Positions 9,332 through 17,760 of a stretch of DNA of 56,000 nt are shown one piece after another. How positions within the stretch are numbered: position 1 is the stretch's first letter; each line of letters begins with the position of its first letter. The position numbers and the translations under genes are program-made. The stretch comes from Rheinheimera mesophila (GTDB lineage: Bacteria; Pseudomonadota; Gammaproteobacteria; Enterobacterales; Alteromonadaceae). The notes beneath the pieces were generated by a model. The model was given only the letters and a program-made list of their open reading frames with translations. It was not told where the DNA came from and searched no databases. The stretch spans positions 1 through 56,000 of the forward strand of contig NZ_LAVS01000018.1 of NCBI RefSeq assembly GCF_000986865.1, written 5' to 3'.

Positions 9332-10029
9332 AAAGCCCTGGTGATGGCCAGAGTCCAGACGCTGACGGTCTGGACTCCTTTGGCTTTGAGTAAAGCACTG
9401 AGGTAATCCAGCGTAGCTCCAGTGGTGATCACATCGTCCACCAAAGTAACATGTGCGGGTAGGGGACGCTCTTGTAGCTGAACTTTGCCTTTTAAATTCG
9501 CCAGCCGCTCTTTACGCTTCAGTCCAATCTGATGCGGCACTAACTGCGGGCTTTGAAACAAACTGACACAAGGTTTTTGCCAGGCTTCGGCAAGCTGCTG
9601 CGCCAGCAGTTTGGCTTGGTTAAAACCTCTTTCCTGCAATCTTTTGTCGGAGACAGGTGTGTAGCTGATACAGTCTGGTAACGGCCAACCTTGTTGTCGA
9701 AAACGCACGGCATGCTGATAAATCAACTGACACAACAACTGGCCGGCTGCATGCTGTTGTTGAAATTTCCACTGGCTGATCCAGTGCCGGTAAGGTTGTT
9801 TGTACCAACTTAAGCTGTAAAGCCGGTCAAACTTGATGCGCTGTAACCCTTGTGCGACTGCTGGCAGCAGCAACGCATTCTGTTCAACCCAACTTAAATC
9901 CAGGCCAGGCAACTGGGCATGGCAATAATCACAGAGCTGAGCCTGCGGCTGTTGCACTTGCATCTGGCACCACAAACAACAATTGGGCGCCAGTCTATGC
10001 ACCAGTTGCTGCCACAAAGTTGCTTGCAT
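9328..10029 (-). CDS. comF: ComF/GntX family phosphoribosyltransferase-like protein
   Basis: 233 residues. A four-Cys zinc-binding N-terminus (CCLWC near 16-20 and CDYC near 35-38) is followed by a phosphoribosyltransferase fold ending in VTLVDDVITTGATLDYL, the PRPP-binding loop. The family is linked to DNA uptake in competent bacteria and to gluconate-related phenotypes in E. coli (gntX), but the biochemical reaction is not settled. The start at 10029 has AGGA six bases before it; a longer open frame runs back into the divergent bioH gene and was rejected. Confidence 0.9.
   Translation of the reverse strand: MQATLWQQLVHRLAPNCCLWCQMQVQQPQAQLCDYCHAQLPGLDLSWVEQNALLLPAVAQGLQRIKFDRLYSLSWYKQPYRHWISQWKFQQQHAAGQLLCQLIYQHAVRFRQQGWPLPDCISYTPVSDKRLQERGFNQAKLLAQQLAEAWQKPCVSLFQSPQLVPHQIGLKRKERLANLKGKVQLQERPLPAHVTLVDDVITTGATLDYLSALLKAKGVQTVSVWTLAITRAF
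9351..9377. terminator. Perfect inverted repeat inside the comF 3-prime end
   Basis: Arms GAGTCCAGAC and GTCTGGACTC with a 7-base loop. It lies 20 bases past the M14 stop codon on the plus strand but inside the comF coding sequence, so it may end M14 transcription while being translated on the other strand. No clean T-run follows, so the terminator role is inference. Confidence 0.4.
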
Positions 10030-10084
10030 CTGCATTCCTGCTTTGATAAAAGGCCAGACCATAACAACAAGTATGGTCGAACGG

Positions 10085-10840
10085 ATGAGCGAACAATTAA
10101 AAATTAGCCAAAACCCGCTGGTGTTTTTGCATGGCTGGGGGTTAAACCACCAGGTGTGGTCACAGTTGGTGTCAGCTTTGCCTGATGGATTAAGCATTTA
10201 TACCCCTGACTTGCCCGGTTTTGGTGTGTCTCCTTGTCCGGTTTGTTATGATCTCGACACTGTTCTGAGTCAATTAGCTGAACAAATCCCGGCGCAAAGC
10301 ACAGTGGTGGGATGGTCTTTAGGTGGTTTATTGGCTATAGCTTTGGCCAGCCGTTATCCGGATAAAGTAAACAAGCTGGGTTTAATTGCCAGTTCGCCCT
10401 GCTTTATCAGCAAAGACGACTGGCCAGGTATGGCAAGCCATGTGATGCAGCAATTTGCCGGTCAATTGCAACAGGATTTGGCGTTAACGGTAGAGCGTTT
10501 CCTGGCGATTCAGGCGATGGGCAGCAGCACAGCGCGGCAGGATATTAAACTATTAAAACACGCCGTATTGAGTTTGCCTTTACCCTCCGCTCTGGCGTTA
10601 CAAGGTGGTTTGGAGTTATTGGCGACTGTTGATTTGCGGCAAGAGTTTGCCGCTTTGCCGCAGCCTGTTTTTAGCATTTTAGGGCGGTTAGACTCGTTGG
10701 TCCCTGTGGCTATAGCCCCTTTATTGCAAAAGTTGCGGCCCGAACTCCAGGTCGAAATACTACAAAAATCCTCGCATGCGCCTTTTATTTCGCATCAACA
10801 GGAGTTTATTTCCCTGTTACTGTCTCATTTGTCCGCTTAA
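10085..10840 (+). CDS. bioH: Pimeloyl-ACP methyl ester carboxylesterase BioH
   Basis: 251 residues, alpha/beta hydrolase. The oxyanion motif FLHGWGLN (about 14-21), nucleophile Ser78 in GWSLGG, Asp in GRLDSLVP (about 203-210) and catalytic His in SSHAPF near residue 232 are all present. BioH removes the methyl ester from pimeloyl-ACP, ending the fatty-acid-like stage of biotin synthesis. The start at 10085 matches the family; ATG at 10073 adds four residues and neither has a strong ribosome binding site. It diverges from comF, the E. coli arrangement. Confidence 0.94.
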   Translation: MSEQLKISQNPLVFLHGWGLNHQVWSQLVSALPDGLSIYTPDLPGFGVSPCPVCYDLDTVLSQLAEQIPAQSTVVGWSLGGLLAIALASRYPDKVNKLGLIASSPCFISKDDWPGMASHVMQQFAGQLQQDLALTVERFLAIQAMGSSTARQDIKLLKHAVLSLPLPSALALQGGLELLATVDLRQEFAALPQPVFSILGRLDSLVPVAIAPLLQKLRPELQVEILQKSSHAPFISHQQEFISLLLSHLSA

Positions 10841-10870
10841 ATTTTCACTAAATTAGAAAATTCTGCATTT

Positions 10871-10892
10871 TGACGGCAAATAATTGCCGTCA
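10871..10892 (+). terminator. Hairpin after bioH
   Basis: Perfect stem TGACGGCAA / TTGCCGTCA with loop ATAA, 30 bases past the bioH stop, followed by AGGCTTTCGTTTT, a broken T-rich stretch. Likely the bioH transcript end. Confidence 0.55.
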
Positions 10893-10967
10893 GGCTTTCG
10901 TTTTGCCGAAAAATGGCTAATAATTATCCAGTTAAATAAAAGTGTTCAATTAGTCAACGAGGTCATG

Positions 10968-11237
10968 ATGGAAATCAGTTCAGCCTTTACGAGCGGTTTT
11001 CAGGGCTTTCAGCGTGCATCTAACGCTGTGACTGAAGCGACTGCCAATATCAATCAGCAAACTGCTCAAAGCAGTAATCAACGTGCACTTGAGACTCCGG
11101 TTGAGCCCAATACTGGCCCATCGATAGAGCAGAGTCTGGTGACGTTATCCAATGAACAAGTAAATGCGGAAGCTAATATGAAGTCAGTGAAAACAGCGGA
11201 CGAAATGTTAGGTTCCATCATCGATTTAAGGGTGTAA
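10968..11237 (+). CDS. 89-residue mini flagellar-rod-like protein
   Basis: Residues 1-35 (start MEISSAFTSGFQGFQ, then NAVTEATANINQQT) resemble the N-terminal rod helix shared by FlgB/C/E/F/G proteins, and the last 35 (SNEQVNAEANMKSVKTADEM then LGSIIDLRV) resemble the C-terminal domain Flg_bbr_C, in which an N-x-K-x-x-x-T-A-D-E-M core is typical. The middle is short, polar and Gln/Asn-rich. It could be a small axial or coiled-coil protein, but no other flagellar gene is in the window. GAGG lies 5 bases before the ATG at 10968; ATG at 10965 is an alternative. The next gene follows after nine bases, so they are probably co-transcribed. Confidence 0.7.
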   Translation: MEISSAFTSGFQGFQRASNAVTEATANINQQTAQSSNQRALETPVEPNTGPSIEQSLVTLSNEQVNAEANMKSVKTADEMLGSIIDLRV

Positions 11238-11246
11238 TCAGACTTT

Positions 11247-12125
11247 ATGTTATTAACTTCGAATTACCCAAATGTGCCTCTGCACACTGGTAATCCGGCT
11301 CTGGACATGGCCCGGCGCGATAACTTGCGCCGTGAAGTTATTGAACCTGTTGCAGCGATGGAAAGATCTGCTGCTGAAAAAGGCCTGATGGCTGACGAAA
11401 AAAGCCGTAATGGCAACGGTTCCACCCCAACGACTTATGAAGACGTCAAAACCAAAGGTTTAGAATACCGTCAGGCTGTAGTTGAAAAAGATCCACAGTC
11501 TGGGTCTGAACAAGAAAAACAAAGCTCTTCCGGACAACAAAAAGATGATCCTCAGCAGCAGAAAGAACAGCAGGCTGAGGAAAAACGTATTGCCGAACTA
11601 AAAGCTCGCGATCAGGAAGTCAAAGTACACGAACAGGCGCATGCTGCTATAGGGGGCCAGTACGCCAGTGCGCCGAGTTACGAGTACGAAACAGGTCCTG
11701 ATGGTCAGCAATACGCTGTTGCCGGTGAAGTTCGTATTGATGTGTCTGAAGTACCCAATGATCCCCGCGCTACTATTCAGAAGATGCAACAAGTCAAAGC
11801 TGCGGCTTTGGCTCCTGCAGAGCCTTCCAATGCTGACCGGGCTGTCGCTGCGCAGGCCAGTCGTACTTTAATGGAAGCTCAGGCTGAGTTAGCTGCCGAA
11901 ATAGGGCAGATGGCAATATCAGGTGCCGGACAATCAACCAAAGGTTCTGCTGCTGAGTGGCAACCTTTTGCGGCGCCTGTGAACAATGAAGCGAACGATT
12001 TTATACCGGCCGACTTCAGATCTCTGCAACGTGACCCGTTAATGTCGCTTCGCTCTGACGTGATTTCGGGGTTTTACGCCAGAGCCACTCAACCCGCTGA
12101 GCGGCCTTTGTTGCAAATGGCCTGA
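11247..12125 (+). CDS. Putative metalloprotease, SprA-related (CJM1_0395-like) family
   Basis: 292 residues. The first 125 are low-complexity and charged, rich in Gln, Glu and Lys. The conserved core begins at EVKVHEQAHAA (about 125-135), an HExxH zinc-protease motif, followed by GPDGQQYAVAGEV and DRAVAAQASRTLMEAQAEL. This pattern is that of the SprA-related family (PF12118), often called putative metalloprotease. No signal peptide is visible. Activity and substrate are unknown. It follows the rod-like protein closely, and both may act together. Confidence 0.8.
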   Translation: MLLTSNYPNVPLHTGNPALDMARRDNLRREVIEPVAAMERSAAEKGLMADEKSRNGNGSTPTTYEDVKTKGLEYRQAVVEKDPQSGSEQEKQSSSGQQKDDPQQQKEQQAEEKRIAELKARDQEVKVHEQAHAAIGGQYASAPSYEYETGPDGQQYAVAGEVRIDVSEVPNDPRATIQKMQQVKAAALAPAEPSNADRAVAAQASRTLMEAQAELAAEIGQMAISGAGQSTKGSAAEWQPFAAPVNNEANDFIPADFRSLQRDPLMSLRSDVISGFYARATQPAERPLLQMA

Positions 12126-12160
12126 GGCCCAAGCTGTAGCTGGTCAGCCAGAAAAACGAT

Positions 12161-12190
12161 AAAAAAGGCCGGAATGATCCGGCCTTGTTT
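12161..12190. terminator. Bidirectional intrinsic terminator
   Basis: AAAAAAGGCCGGA, short loop, TCCGGCCTTGTTTT: a GC-rich stem with an A-run before and T-rich bases after. It separates the convergent metalloprotease and tex genes and can serve both. Confidence 0.8.
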
Positions 12191-12204
12191 TAGTCAGTGC
12201 ACCG

Positions 12205-14520
12205 TTACTTTTTAAACTTAGCAAAGGCTTGAGCAAAAGCATTGCCCATGGCAGCATTCGGCACTTCAGGTGTTTTTGCTGCTTTGGCGGCTTTAGAGGA
12301 AGCAGCAGAACGTGGTGCATCTTTTCCTGCTCCACCTGCTCCTTTCACTGCGGGTTGCTCGTCCATTCGCATCGTCAGCGCTATACGTTTACGATCCAGT
12401 TCTACTTCCAGTACCTTCACTTTAACTATATCGCCTGCTTTCACCACCTGATGTGGGTCAGAGACAAATTTGTCGGTTAACGACGAAATATGCACTAAGC
12501 CGTCCTGATGTACACCTATATCAACAAAAGCACCAAAGTTAGTGACGTTGGTCACCACACCTTCGAGCAACATCCCAGGTTTTAAGTCGGCCATGGTTTC
12601 GACGCCCTCTTTAAAGGCGGCAGTTTTAAACTCAGGGCGTGGGTCACGGCCTGGCTTATCCAGCTCTTTAATCACGTCTTCTACTGTAGGCAAACCAAAG
12701 TGCTCATCAACAAAGTCGGCCGGGTTCAGACTTTTCAGAAAAGCGCTGTTTCCCAGTAATTGTTCTATAGGCTTACCAAATTTCGCCAGAATTTTTTCCA
12801 CCAGAGGATAAGCTTCAGGGTGAACTGAAGAGGAGTCTAACGGATCCAGGCCTTTGTTAATCCGCAGGAAACCAGCCGCCTGTTCGTAGGCTTTAGGACC
12901 TAAACGGGCAACTTTCAGTAAGTCTTTGCGCTGCTGGAAACGACCATGGGTATCGCGATACACCACAATGTTTTGTGCCAACGTTTTATTTAAACCCGCT
13001 ACGCGCGCCAATAAGGGTACGGACGCCATATTTAAATCCACACCTACGGCGTTGACACAATCTTCGACGACCGCGTCCAACGATTTCGCCAGCAAGCTTT
13101 GGTTCACATCGTGCTGGTATTGTCCAACCCCTATAGCTTTAGGTTCTACTTTCACCAGTTCGGCCAATGGGTCTTGCAAACGACGGCCGATAGACACAGC
13201 GCCACGTAAGGATACGTCCAGATCCGGGAATTCCTGTGAGGCGAGCTCCGACGCTGAGTACACCGAAGCCCCAGCTTCAGACACCATAATTTTACTGATC
13301 TGCTGCTCTGGCAGAAGTTTAATCACGTCCGCGGCTAATTTATCGGTTTCACGCGACGCAGTGCCATTACCAATAGCGATGAGCTCAATTTTATGTTGTT
13401 TGGCTAAAGCGGCTAAGGTACGGACTGACTTGTCCCAATGGTTTTGTGGGGCATGAGGGAAAATTGTCGTGTGATCGACCAGCTTGCCGGTTTCATCAAT
13501 AGCTGTAACTTTAACACCAGTGCGTAAACCAGGGTCCAGCGCCAGGGTAGGGCGCATGCCGGCAGGAGCGGCCATCAATAAGTCTTTTAAGTTACGGGCA
13601 AACACCTTAATGGCTTCTTCTTCCGCTTGCTCACGTAATTCGCTTAACAAATCGTTTTCTAAATGCAGGTGTAATTTTACTTTCCAGGTCCATTGCACCA
13701 CGGTACGCAGGAAATCATCGGCAGCGCGGCCTTGTTGGCGAATATCAAAATGATTGGCGATCATTTGTTCGCAGACAGCATGAGCTGAAGCATCGTCAGC
13801 ATCAGGTTGTAATTGCAGGTTTAAAATGCCTTCGTTACGGCCACGGAACATCGCCAAAGCACGATGTGATGGCACAGTTTTAAAGGCTTCTTTATGCTCA
13901 AAGTAATCACGGAACTTAGCGCCTTCCTGCTCTTTACCCGCCACCATAGTGCTTTTCAGTACAGCATTCTGGCTTAAATGGCGGCGCAGTTTTGCCAGCA
14001 AAGCTGCATCTTCAGCAAAACGTTCCATCAGAATGTATTTCACACCATCCAGTACAGCTTTACTGTCGGCAAAACCTGCTTCCGCATTTAAATAGCTGGC
14101 CGCTTGTTGCTCCGGTACTAAAGTAGGGTCATTAAATAAAGCGTCTGCTAAAGGCTCTAAACCTGCTTCAATCGCAATCTGACCTTTGGTGCGGCGTTTG
14201 GCTTTGTAAGGTAAATACAAATCTTCTAAACGGGTTTTATTGTCTGCCGCCAATAGTTCCTGCTTCAACTCTGGCGTCAGTTTGCCCTGTTCATCTATGG
14301 TTTTAATGATCACCTGACGTCTGTCTTCCAGCTCACGCAAATAAGTCAGGCGCAGATCCAGGTTACGTAGTTGGGTATCATCCAGGCCACCAGTCACTTC
14401 TTTCCGGTAACGGGCGATAAAAGGCACTGTAGCGCCTTCATCCATCAACTGAATAGCTGCGGCAACCTGCTCCGGGCGTGCTGCAATTTCCAGAGCAATT
14501 TGTTTAATGATCATCGACAT
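12205..14520 (-). CDS. tex: Transcription accessory protein Tex (YhgF)
   Basis: 771 residues, the usual Tex length. In order: N-terminal helical Tex domain, YqgF RNase H-like domain ([17 protein letters not shown], about 325-341), helix-hairpin-helix region ([15 protein letters not shown]), and an S1 RNA-binding domain near 650-720 ([21 protein letters not shown]). The tail after the S1 domain is Ala/Lys-rich and probably disordered. Tex binds nucleic acid and affects transcription and toxin expression in several bacteria. AAGGAAG precedes the start. In E. coli tex follows greB; here an aldehyde dehydrogenase lies between them. Confidence 0.96.
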   Translation of the reverse strand: MSMIIKQIALEIAARPEQVAAAIQLMDEGATVPFIARYRKEVTGGLDDTQLRNLDLRLTYLRELEDRRQVIIKTIDEQGKLTPELKQELLAADNKTRLEDLYLPYKAKRRTKGQIAIEAGLEPLADALFNDPTLVPEQQAASYLNAEAGFADSKAVLDGVKYILMERFAEDAALLAKLRRHLSQNAVLKSTMVAGKEQEGAKFRDYFEHKEAFKTVPSHRALAMFRGRNEGILNLQLQPDADDASAHAVCEQMIANHFDIRQQGRAADDFLRTVVQWTWKVKLHLHLENDLLSELREQAEEEAIKVFARNLKDLLMAAPAGMRPTLALDPGLRTGVKVTAIDETGKLVDHTTIFPHAPQNHWDKSVRTLAALAKQHKIELIAIGNGTASRETDKLAADVIKLLPEQQISKIMVSEAGASVYSASELASQEFPDLDVSLRGAVSIGRRLQDPLAELVKVEPKAIGVGQYQHDVNQSLLAKSLDAVVEDCVNAVGVDLNMASVPLLARVAGLNKTLAQNIVVYRDTHGRFQQRKDLLKVARLGPKAYEQAAGFLRINKGLDPLDSSSVHPEAYPLVEKILAKFGKPIEQLLGNSAFLKSLNPADFVDEHFGLPTVEDVIKELDKPGRDPRPEFKTAAFKEGVETMADLKPGMLLEGVVTNVTNFGAFVDIGVHQDGLVHISSLTDKFVSDPHQVVKAGDIVKVKVLEVELDRKRIALTMRMDEQPAVKGAGGAGKDAPRSAASSKAAKAAKTPEVPNAAMGNAFAQAFAKFKK

Positions 14521-14674
14521 AACTTAAAGCTTCCTTAGCATCCGGCAACTTTGAGACCAATAAAAGCCGGACTGGTTCTAATCAACAGCAGCAATTGTCC
14601 ACTGTTAAGGCCAAAAAATCCAATAACAAAACGCTGAAGCGTCCGTCCTCTGCACTGAATTGCGGCTTTGTAGG

Positions 14675-16039
14675 CTAACTCAGCCAGCACAGCACTTTAC
14701 GTTTCCAGTCTGCGTAAGGGGCAAAACGCACAGGTAGTTCAGGCCAGAGCGGACGTTTTAACACAGATTTTAAATGACTGAACTGTTCAAAGCCTGCTTT
14801 ACCCGAATACTGGCCCATGCCACTGGGGCCTACTCCACCAAAAGGCAGCTCAGACACCGCCATAAACATCAGCACGTCATTAATACATTGGCTGCCACTG
14901 CTAATTTGTTCTATCCACTGCTGTTGCTGTGAGCTTTGATTACTAAACAAGTAGGCCGACAATGGCTTATCGCGTTTTTGCACAAAACGCACTGCAGCGT
15001 CAAAGCCAGTGATAGAAAGTATCGGCAGCACAGGGCCAAAAATCTCCTCTGTCATCAGGCGACTGTCGAGCGGTGGATCCAGTACCAGAGTCGGGCTGAA
15101 ATACAACTGCTCTGCGTCTACCTGTCCACCACAATAGAGGTCAATGCCATCCAGATAACTTTGTACCCGCTGTAAATGGCGTTGATTGATGATACGTCCA
15201 TAATCAGGGCTGAGCTTCGGATCGTCACCATACATCTGTAGTAACTGGGCTTTAATTTCTTCAGCCAGAGCCTGGGCAATATCTTTATGCGCCAGAATAT
15301 AATCCGGCGCTATACAGGTTTGGCCTGCATTTAACCACTTGCCCCAGGTAATACGCTGGGCTGTCAGTTTTAAATCTGCACTGCTGTCGACATAAACCGG
15401 ACTTTTACCACCCAGCTCTAAAGTGACTGGGGTTAAATGCTCGGCAGCGGCCCGCAGCACTATTTTTCCCACCTGACCATTGCCTGTATACATAATGTGA
15501 TCAAAAGGCAGCTTTAATAGTTCTGTGGTCTCAGGTACACCCCCTTCGATCACTACTACAGCCTCTTTATCCAGATACAAAGGCAACAGACGGGCCATAA
15601 TGGCGGAGGTTGCAGGTGCTAATTCAGAGGGTTTCAGCACAGCGCAGTTACCAGCCGATAACACGGCCACTAAAGGCGCCAGAGCCAGTTGCAGTGGATA
15701 ATTCCAGGCGCTGATAATCAGCACAGAACCATAAGGTTCAGGCTGCACAAAAGCCATTGAAGGAAAGGTACGCAGTCCGGTACTGACTCTGCGTGGTCTG
15801 GCCCAGCGAGTGAGCTGTTTCAGGCAATGTTTAATATCTGTATGCAGATAATTAATTTCGCTGAGCATGGCTTCAAACACCGGTTTTGCCAGATCCTGCT
15901 TTAACGCCTGTAACAGCTCAGTTTCATGTCTGGTAAGCAGCAGTTGTAGTTGTTTTAATTGCTGCTTACGCCAGTGCAGACTTTTAGTTACGCCGCTGGA
16001 AAAATACTGCTGTTGTTGACTCAGAACCTGCTGATACAT
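14675..16039 (-). CDS. Aldehyde dehydrogenase, coniferyl-aldehyde-dehydrogenase-like
   Basis: 454 residues, the compact class 3 aldehyde dehydrogenase form. Catalytic Cys242 lies in NAGQTCIAPDY and the general base Glu208 in TLELGGKSP; the NAD-binding helix region AWNYPLQLALAPLVAVLSAGN is typical. A hydrophobic C-terminal end suggests loose membrane association, as in fatty aldehyde dehydrogenases. It oxidises aldehydes to acids; substrate cannot be told from sequence. It lies 8 bases after greB on the same strand, probably co-transcribed. Confidence 0.9.
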   Translation of the reverse strand: MYQQVLSQQQQYFSSGVTKSLHWRKQQLKQLQLLLTRHETELLQALKQDLAKPVFEAMLSEINYLHTDIKHCLKQLTRWARPRRVSTGLRTFPSMAFVQPEPYGSVLIISAWNYPLQLALAPLVAVLSAGNCAVLKPSELAPATSAIMARLLPLYLDKEAVVVIEGGVPETTELLKLPFDHIMYTGNGQVGKIVLRAAAEHLTPVTLELGGKSPVYVDSSADLKLTAQRITWGKWLNAGQTCIAPDYILAHKDIAQALAEEIKAQLLQMYGDDPKLSPDYGRIINQRHLQRVQSYLDGIDLYCGGQVDAEQLYFSPTLVLDPPLDSRLMTEEIFGPVLPILSITGFDAAVRFVQKRDKPLSAYLFSNQSSQQQQWIEQISSGSQCINDVLMFMAVSELPFGGVGPSGMGQYSGKAGFEQFSHLKSVLKRPLWPELPVRFAPYADWKRKVLCWLS

Positions 16040-16047
16040 AACACACC

Positions 16048-16533
16048 TTAACCTTGTTGTTGGGGATACCAGATTTTGTTAATCCACCATTCTTTGATAC
16101 CTGTAGGAGTGGACACTTGCACGTCATCATCAACCTGCTTCCTGATTAAGGCTCGGGCCATAGGAGAATCTATCGAAATGTAGTCATTGCGACCGTAAAT
16201 TTCATCCGGTCCGACGATACGAAAGGTGAGCTGTTCCCCTTCGTCATTTTCAATTTCAACCCAGGCGCCAAAAAACACCCGGCCATTTTGCTCCGCTGAA
16301 TAATCCACCACTTTGATGACTTCAAGACGTTTACGTAAGTATCTGACTCTTCTATCTATTTCCCGTAAAAGTTTCTTGTTGTATTGATAATCCGCGTTTT
16401 CGCTGCGATCGCCCAGACTGGCCGCCCATGCGACTTTGGCTGTGGTATCAGGGCGTTTTTCCCGCCATAAATGATTTAATTCCTGTTGCAAGGCTTCATA
16501 ACCTTCGCGGGTGACTAACTCTGTTTTACTCAT
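16048..16533 (-). CDS. greB: Transcription elongation factor GreB
   Basis: 161 residues. The N-terminal coiled coil begins TREGYEALQQELNHLWREKRP and includes the ENADYQYNKKLLREIDRRVRYL segment with the acidic tip; the C-terminal FKBP-like domain follows (about 80-157). GreB enters the RNA polymerase secondary channel and stimulates cleavage of backtracked RNA. In E. coli greB diverges from ompR; here about 2.3 kb of accessory DNA has been inserted between them, and part of this coding sequence (16484-16503) recurs at the far end of that insertion. Confidence 0.95.
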   Translation of the reverse strand: MSKTELVTREGYEALQQELNHLWREKRPDTTAKVAWAASLGDRSENADYQYNKKLLREIDRRVRYLRKRLEVIKVVDYSAEQNGRVFFGAWVEIENDEGEQLTFRIVGPDEIYGRNDYISIDSPMARALIRKQVDDDVQVSTPTGIKEWWINKIWYPQQQG

Positions 16534-16613
16534 GCTATCCGATGCTTAATTTGATAAGGAAAGATGGCTGTTCTGGTCTGACTTTATAACCATTTCAAAG
16601 CGAAGTGGAAAGA
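16484..16613. repeat. Left source segments of the island-flanking duplication
   Basis: Two pieces recur, fused together, at 18596-18637: bases 16484-16503 (inside greB, 20 of 20 identical) and 16586-16613 (upstream of greB, 26 of 28 identical). Both pieces share the hexamer ATAACC, at 16498-16503 and 16586-16591, which is exactly where they are joined in the far copy. Confidence 0.75.
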
Positions 16614-16695
16614 CAAAATGTTGGGTTTAGTGGTAAAACACTTTGTCAGCACTTCCACAGAGTGTGGGTAGTAGCAGGCGGTACAAACGGGATGA

Positions 16696-17049
16696 ATGTT
16701 GAAAATGTTGAGTAGAAAAGAGCTTTTTTATAAAACAATGAGCATGTGGCCAGATTCAATTAATCTGCATTTTGACGATAGAGATGAAAATGGGGGTAAA
16801 AGGCAGCAGTTGCTGAACGAAATATATTCTCAAATCGAGTCTTCTCTTGGCCAAACTGATGAGTTAACACTGTTGTCATCTTGGGCATTTCACCAGGTAA
16901 TATCCTCAACCGCTGTCGGTGTGGACGTATTTTTTTGTTCTGAAAAGGTGCTATACGATTTGTATGAACAAAAAATGTTTGAAAATTTAAGGGGAGATGA
17001 CTGTTGGAAGTTTGAGTTGGATATTTATTTAAAACTCGAAACCGAGTAA
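16696..17049 (+). CDS. Hypothetical protein of the greB island
   Basis: 117 residues, acidic, no signal peptide or membrane segment. Visible features: N-terminal KELFYKTMSMWPDSINLHF, a helix LLNEIYSQIESSL, and a C-terminal DDCWKFELDIYLKLETE. I do not recognise the family. The gene is visibly more AT-rich than greB and ompR, consistent with horizontal acquisition. ATG at 16696 was taken; ATG at 16705 is an alternative, and neither has a strong ribosome binding site. By its company (DUF6572-like and DUF5953-like genes) it could be an orphan immunity-type protein, but that is inference. Confidence 0.55.
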   Translation: MLKMLSRKELFYKTMSMWPDSINLHFDDRDENGGKRQQLLNEIYSQIESSLGQTDELTLLSSWAFHQVISSTAVGVDVFFCSEKVLYDLYEQKMFENLRGDDCWKFELDIYLKLETE

Positions 17050-17051
17050 AA

Positions 17052-17228
17052 ATGTCAGCATATTTAGTCAGCTCAAGAGTAACCAGATTGTATGATGGAT
17101 TTTACCGTTCATCCGACAAGACCAATTCCTTACCTAACAGTAGTCTGGCGTTAAAAAATCAGTCTGACGGACAAGAAAATAGGGTTCGCCTGACCTTCCC
17201 TGATCGCAACTACTCTACTTACCACTAA
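17052..17228 (+). CDS. Possible 58-residue small protein
   Basis: ATG two bases after the preceding stop codon opens a 58-codon frame ending in TAA at 17226-17228. The product is polar, with YDGFYRSSDKTNS and NRVRLTFPDRNYSTYH at its end. No family is recognised and no clear ribosome binding site is seen. It may be a degraded C-terminus of a transferred gene or chance. The remaining 93 bases before the next gene are AT-rich without recognisable features. Confidence 0.25.
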   Translation: MSAYLVSSRVTRLYDGFYRSSDKTNSLPNSSLALKNQSDGQENRVRLTFPDRNYSTYH

Positions 17229-17321
17229 GACAAACTCGATAATTTAAACGTAATTTTCCACTGTAAAAACGCTTATAAAAGTGATTGTAATCAGGGCCAA
17301 AACCGCAAGGTAATAGAAACA

Positions 17322-17660
17322 ATGAGCATAATTGAAAATGAAGTTATAGACTCGGTGATCTGTGGGCGAGATACTAACGATGTAGTTCTCCTAATTACAG
17401 ACCATATGGACTGGTCAAATATTCAAGAGCATTTACTTTTGTTACAAACCAAGCTCAATACTTATATCAGCTTTATTGAGTCTGGTCAGTTAACAACTGA
17501 TTTTCCTATTTCTGTAAACAAGAGAACAAAAATCTTGGTCGCAGGCGCGCATCCGCTTGTCCATGAGGCAAATGTTTTTTATGAAAAAGCAGATAATTAC
17601 TTGCGTAACCAAATAAGTGCCGAACTTTTATTTGTGCATGAACACTCGGAATCTACTTAA
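17322..17660 (+). CDS. DUF6572-like small protein
   Basis: 112 residues. The opening NEVIDSVICGRDTNDVVLLITDHMDW, followed by a segment with HLLLLQTKLNTYISFIESG, matches my memory of the DUF6572 family, whose members begin with an ID-x-x-G-x-D pattern, then a VVLxIxDHLDW strand and an EHLLLLQxKLNxYLxFIESG helix. The family is cytoplasmic, about 100 residues, and of unknown function; it is often found singly in accessory regions, sometimes beside polymorphic toxin immunity genes. Family identity is from memory and needs a profile search. The gene is AT-rich compared with flanking housekeeping genes. Confidence 0.65.
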   Translation: MSIIENEVIDSVICGRDTNDVVLLITDHMDWSNIQEHLLLLQTKLNTYISFIESGQLTTDFPISVNKRTKILVAGAHPLVHEANVFYEKADNYLRNQISAELLFVHEHSEST

Positions 17661-17747
17661 GATGGATCAAACCAGGTGCATCTGCCTGATGATATTTTTG
17701 AGAAATTAAAATGTTTTTATGTATCAGACACAGAAGATAAATATTAG
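17661..17747 (+). pseudogene. Coding-like tail after the DUF6572-like gene
   Basis: Directly after the TAA stop, the same frame continues for 28 codons (DGSNQVHLPDDIFEKLKCFY then VSDTEDKY) to TAG at 17745-17747. The composition is protein-like and could be the C-terminal remnant of a different gene joined here. It has no start codon of its own. Short length makes chance a serious alternative. Confidence 0.25.
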
Positions 17748-17760
17748 GACTAAAAACTAG

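Noticed and set aside
10893-10967. Flagellar sigma-28 promoter before the rod-like protein
   Set aside because: GCCGAAAA at 10905-10912 resembles the -10 element, but no TAAA-type -35 element lies at the right distance.
12926-13456. 176-codon plus-strand frame opposite tex
   Set aside because: It is fully antisense to a strongly conserved Tex protein, has no family-like features and no ribosome binding site; a shadow of codon bias.
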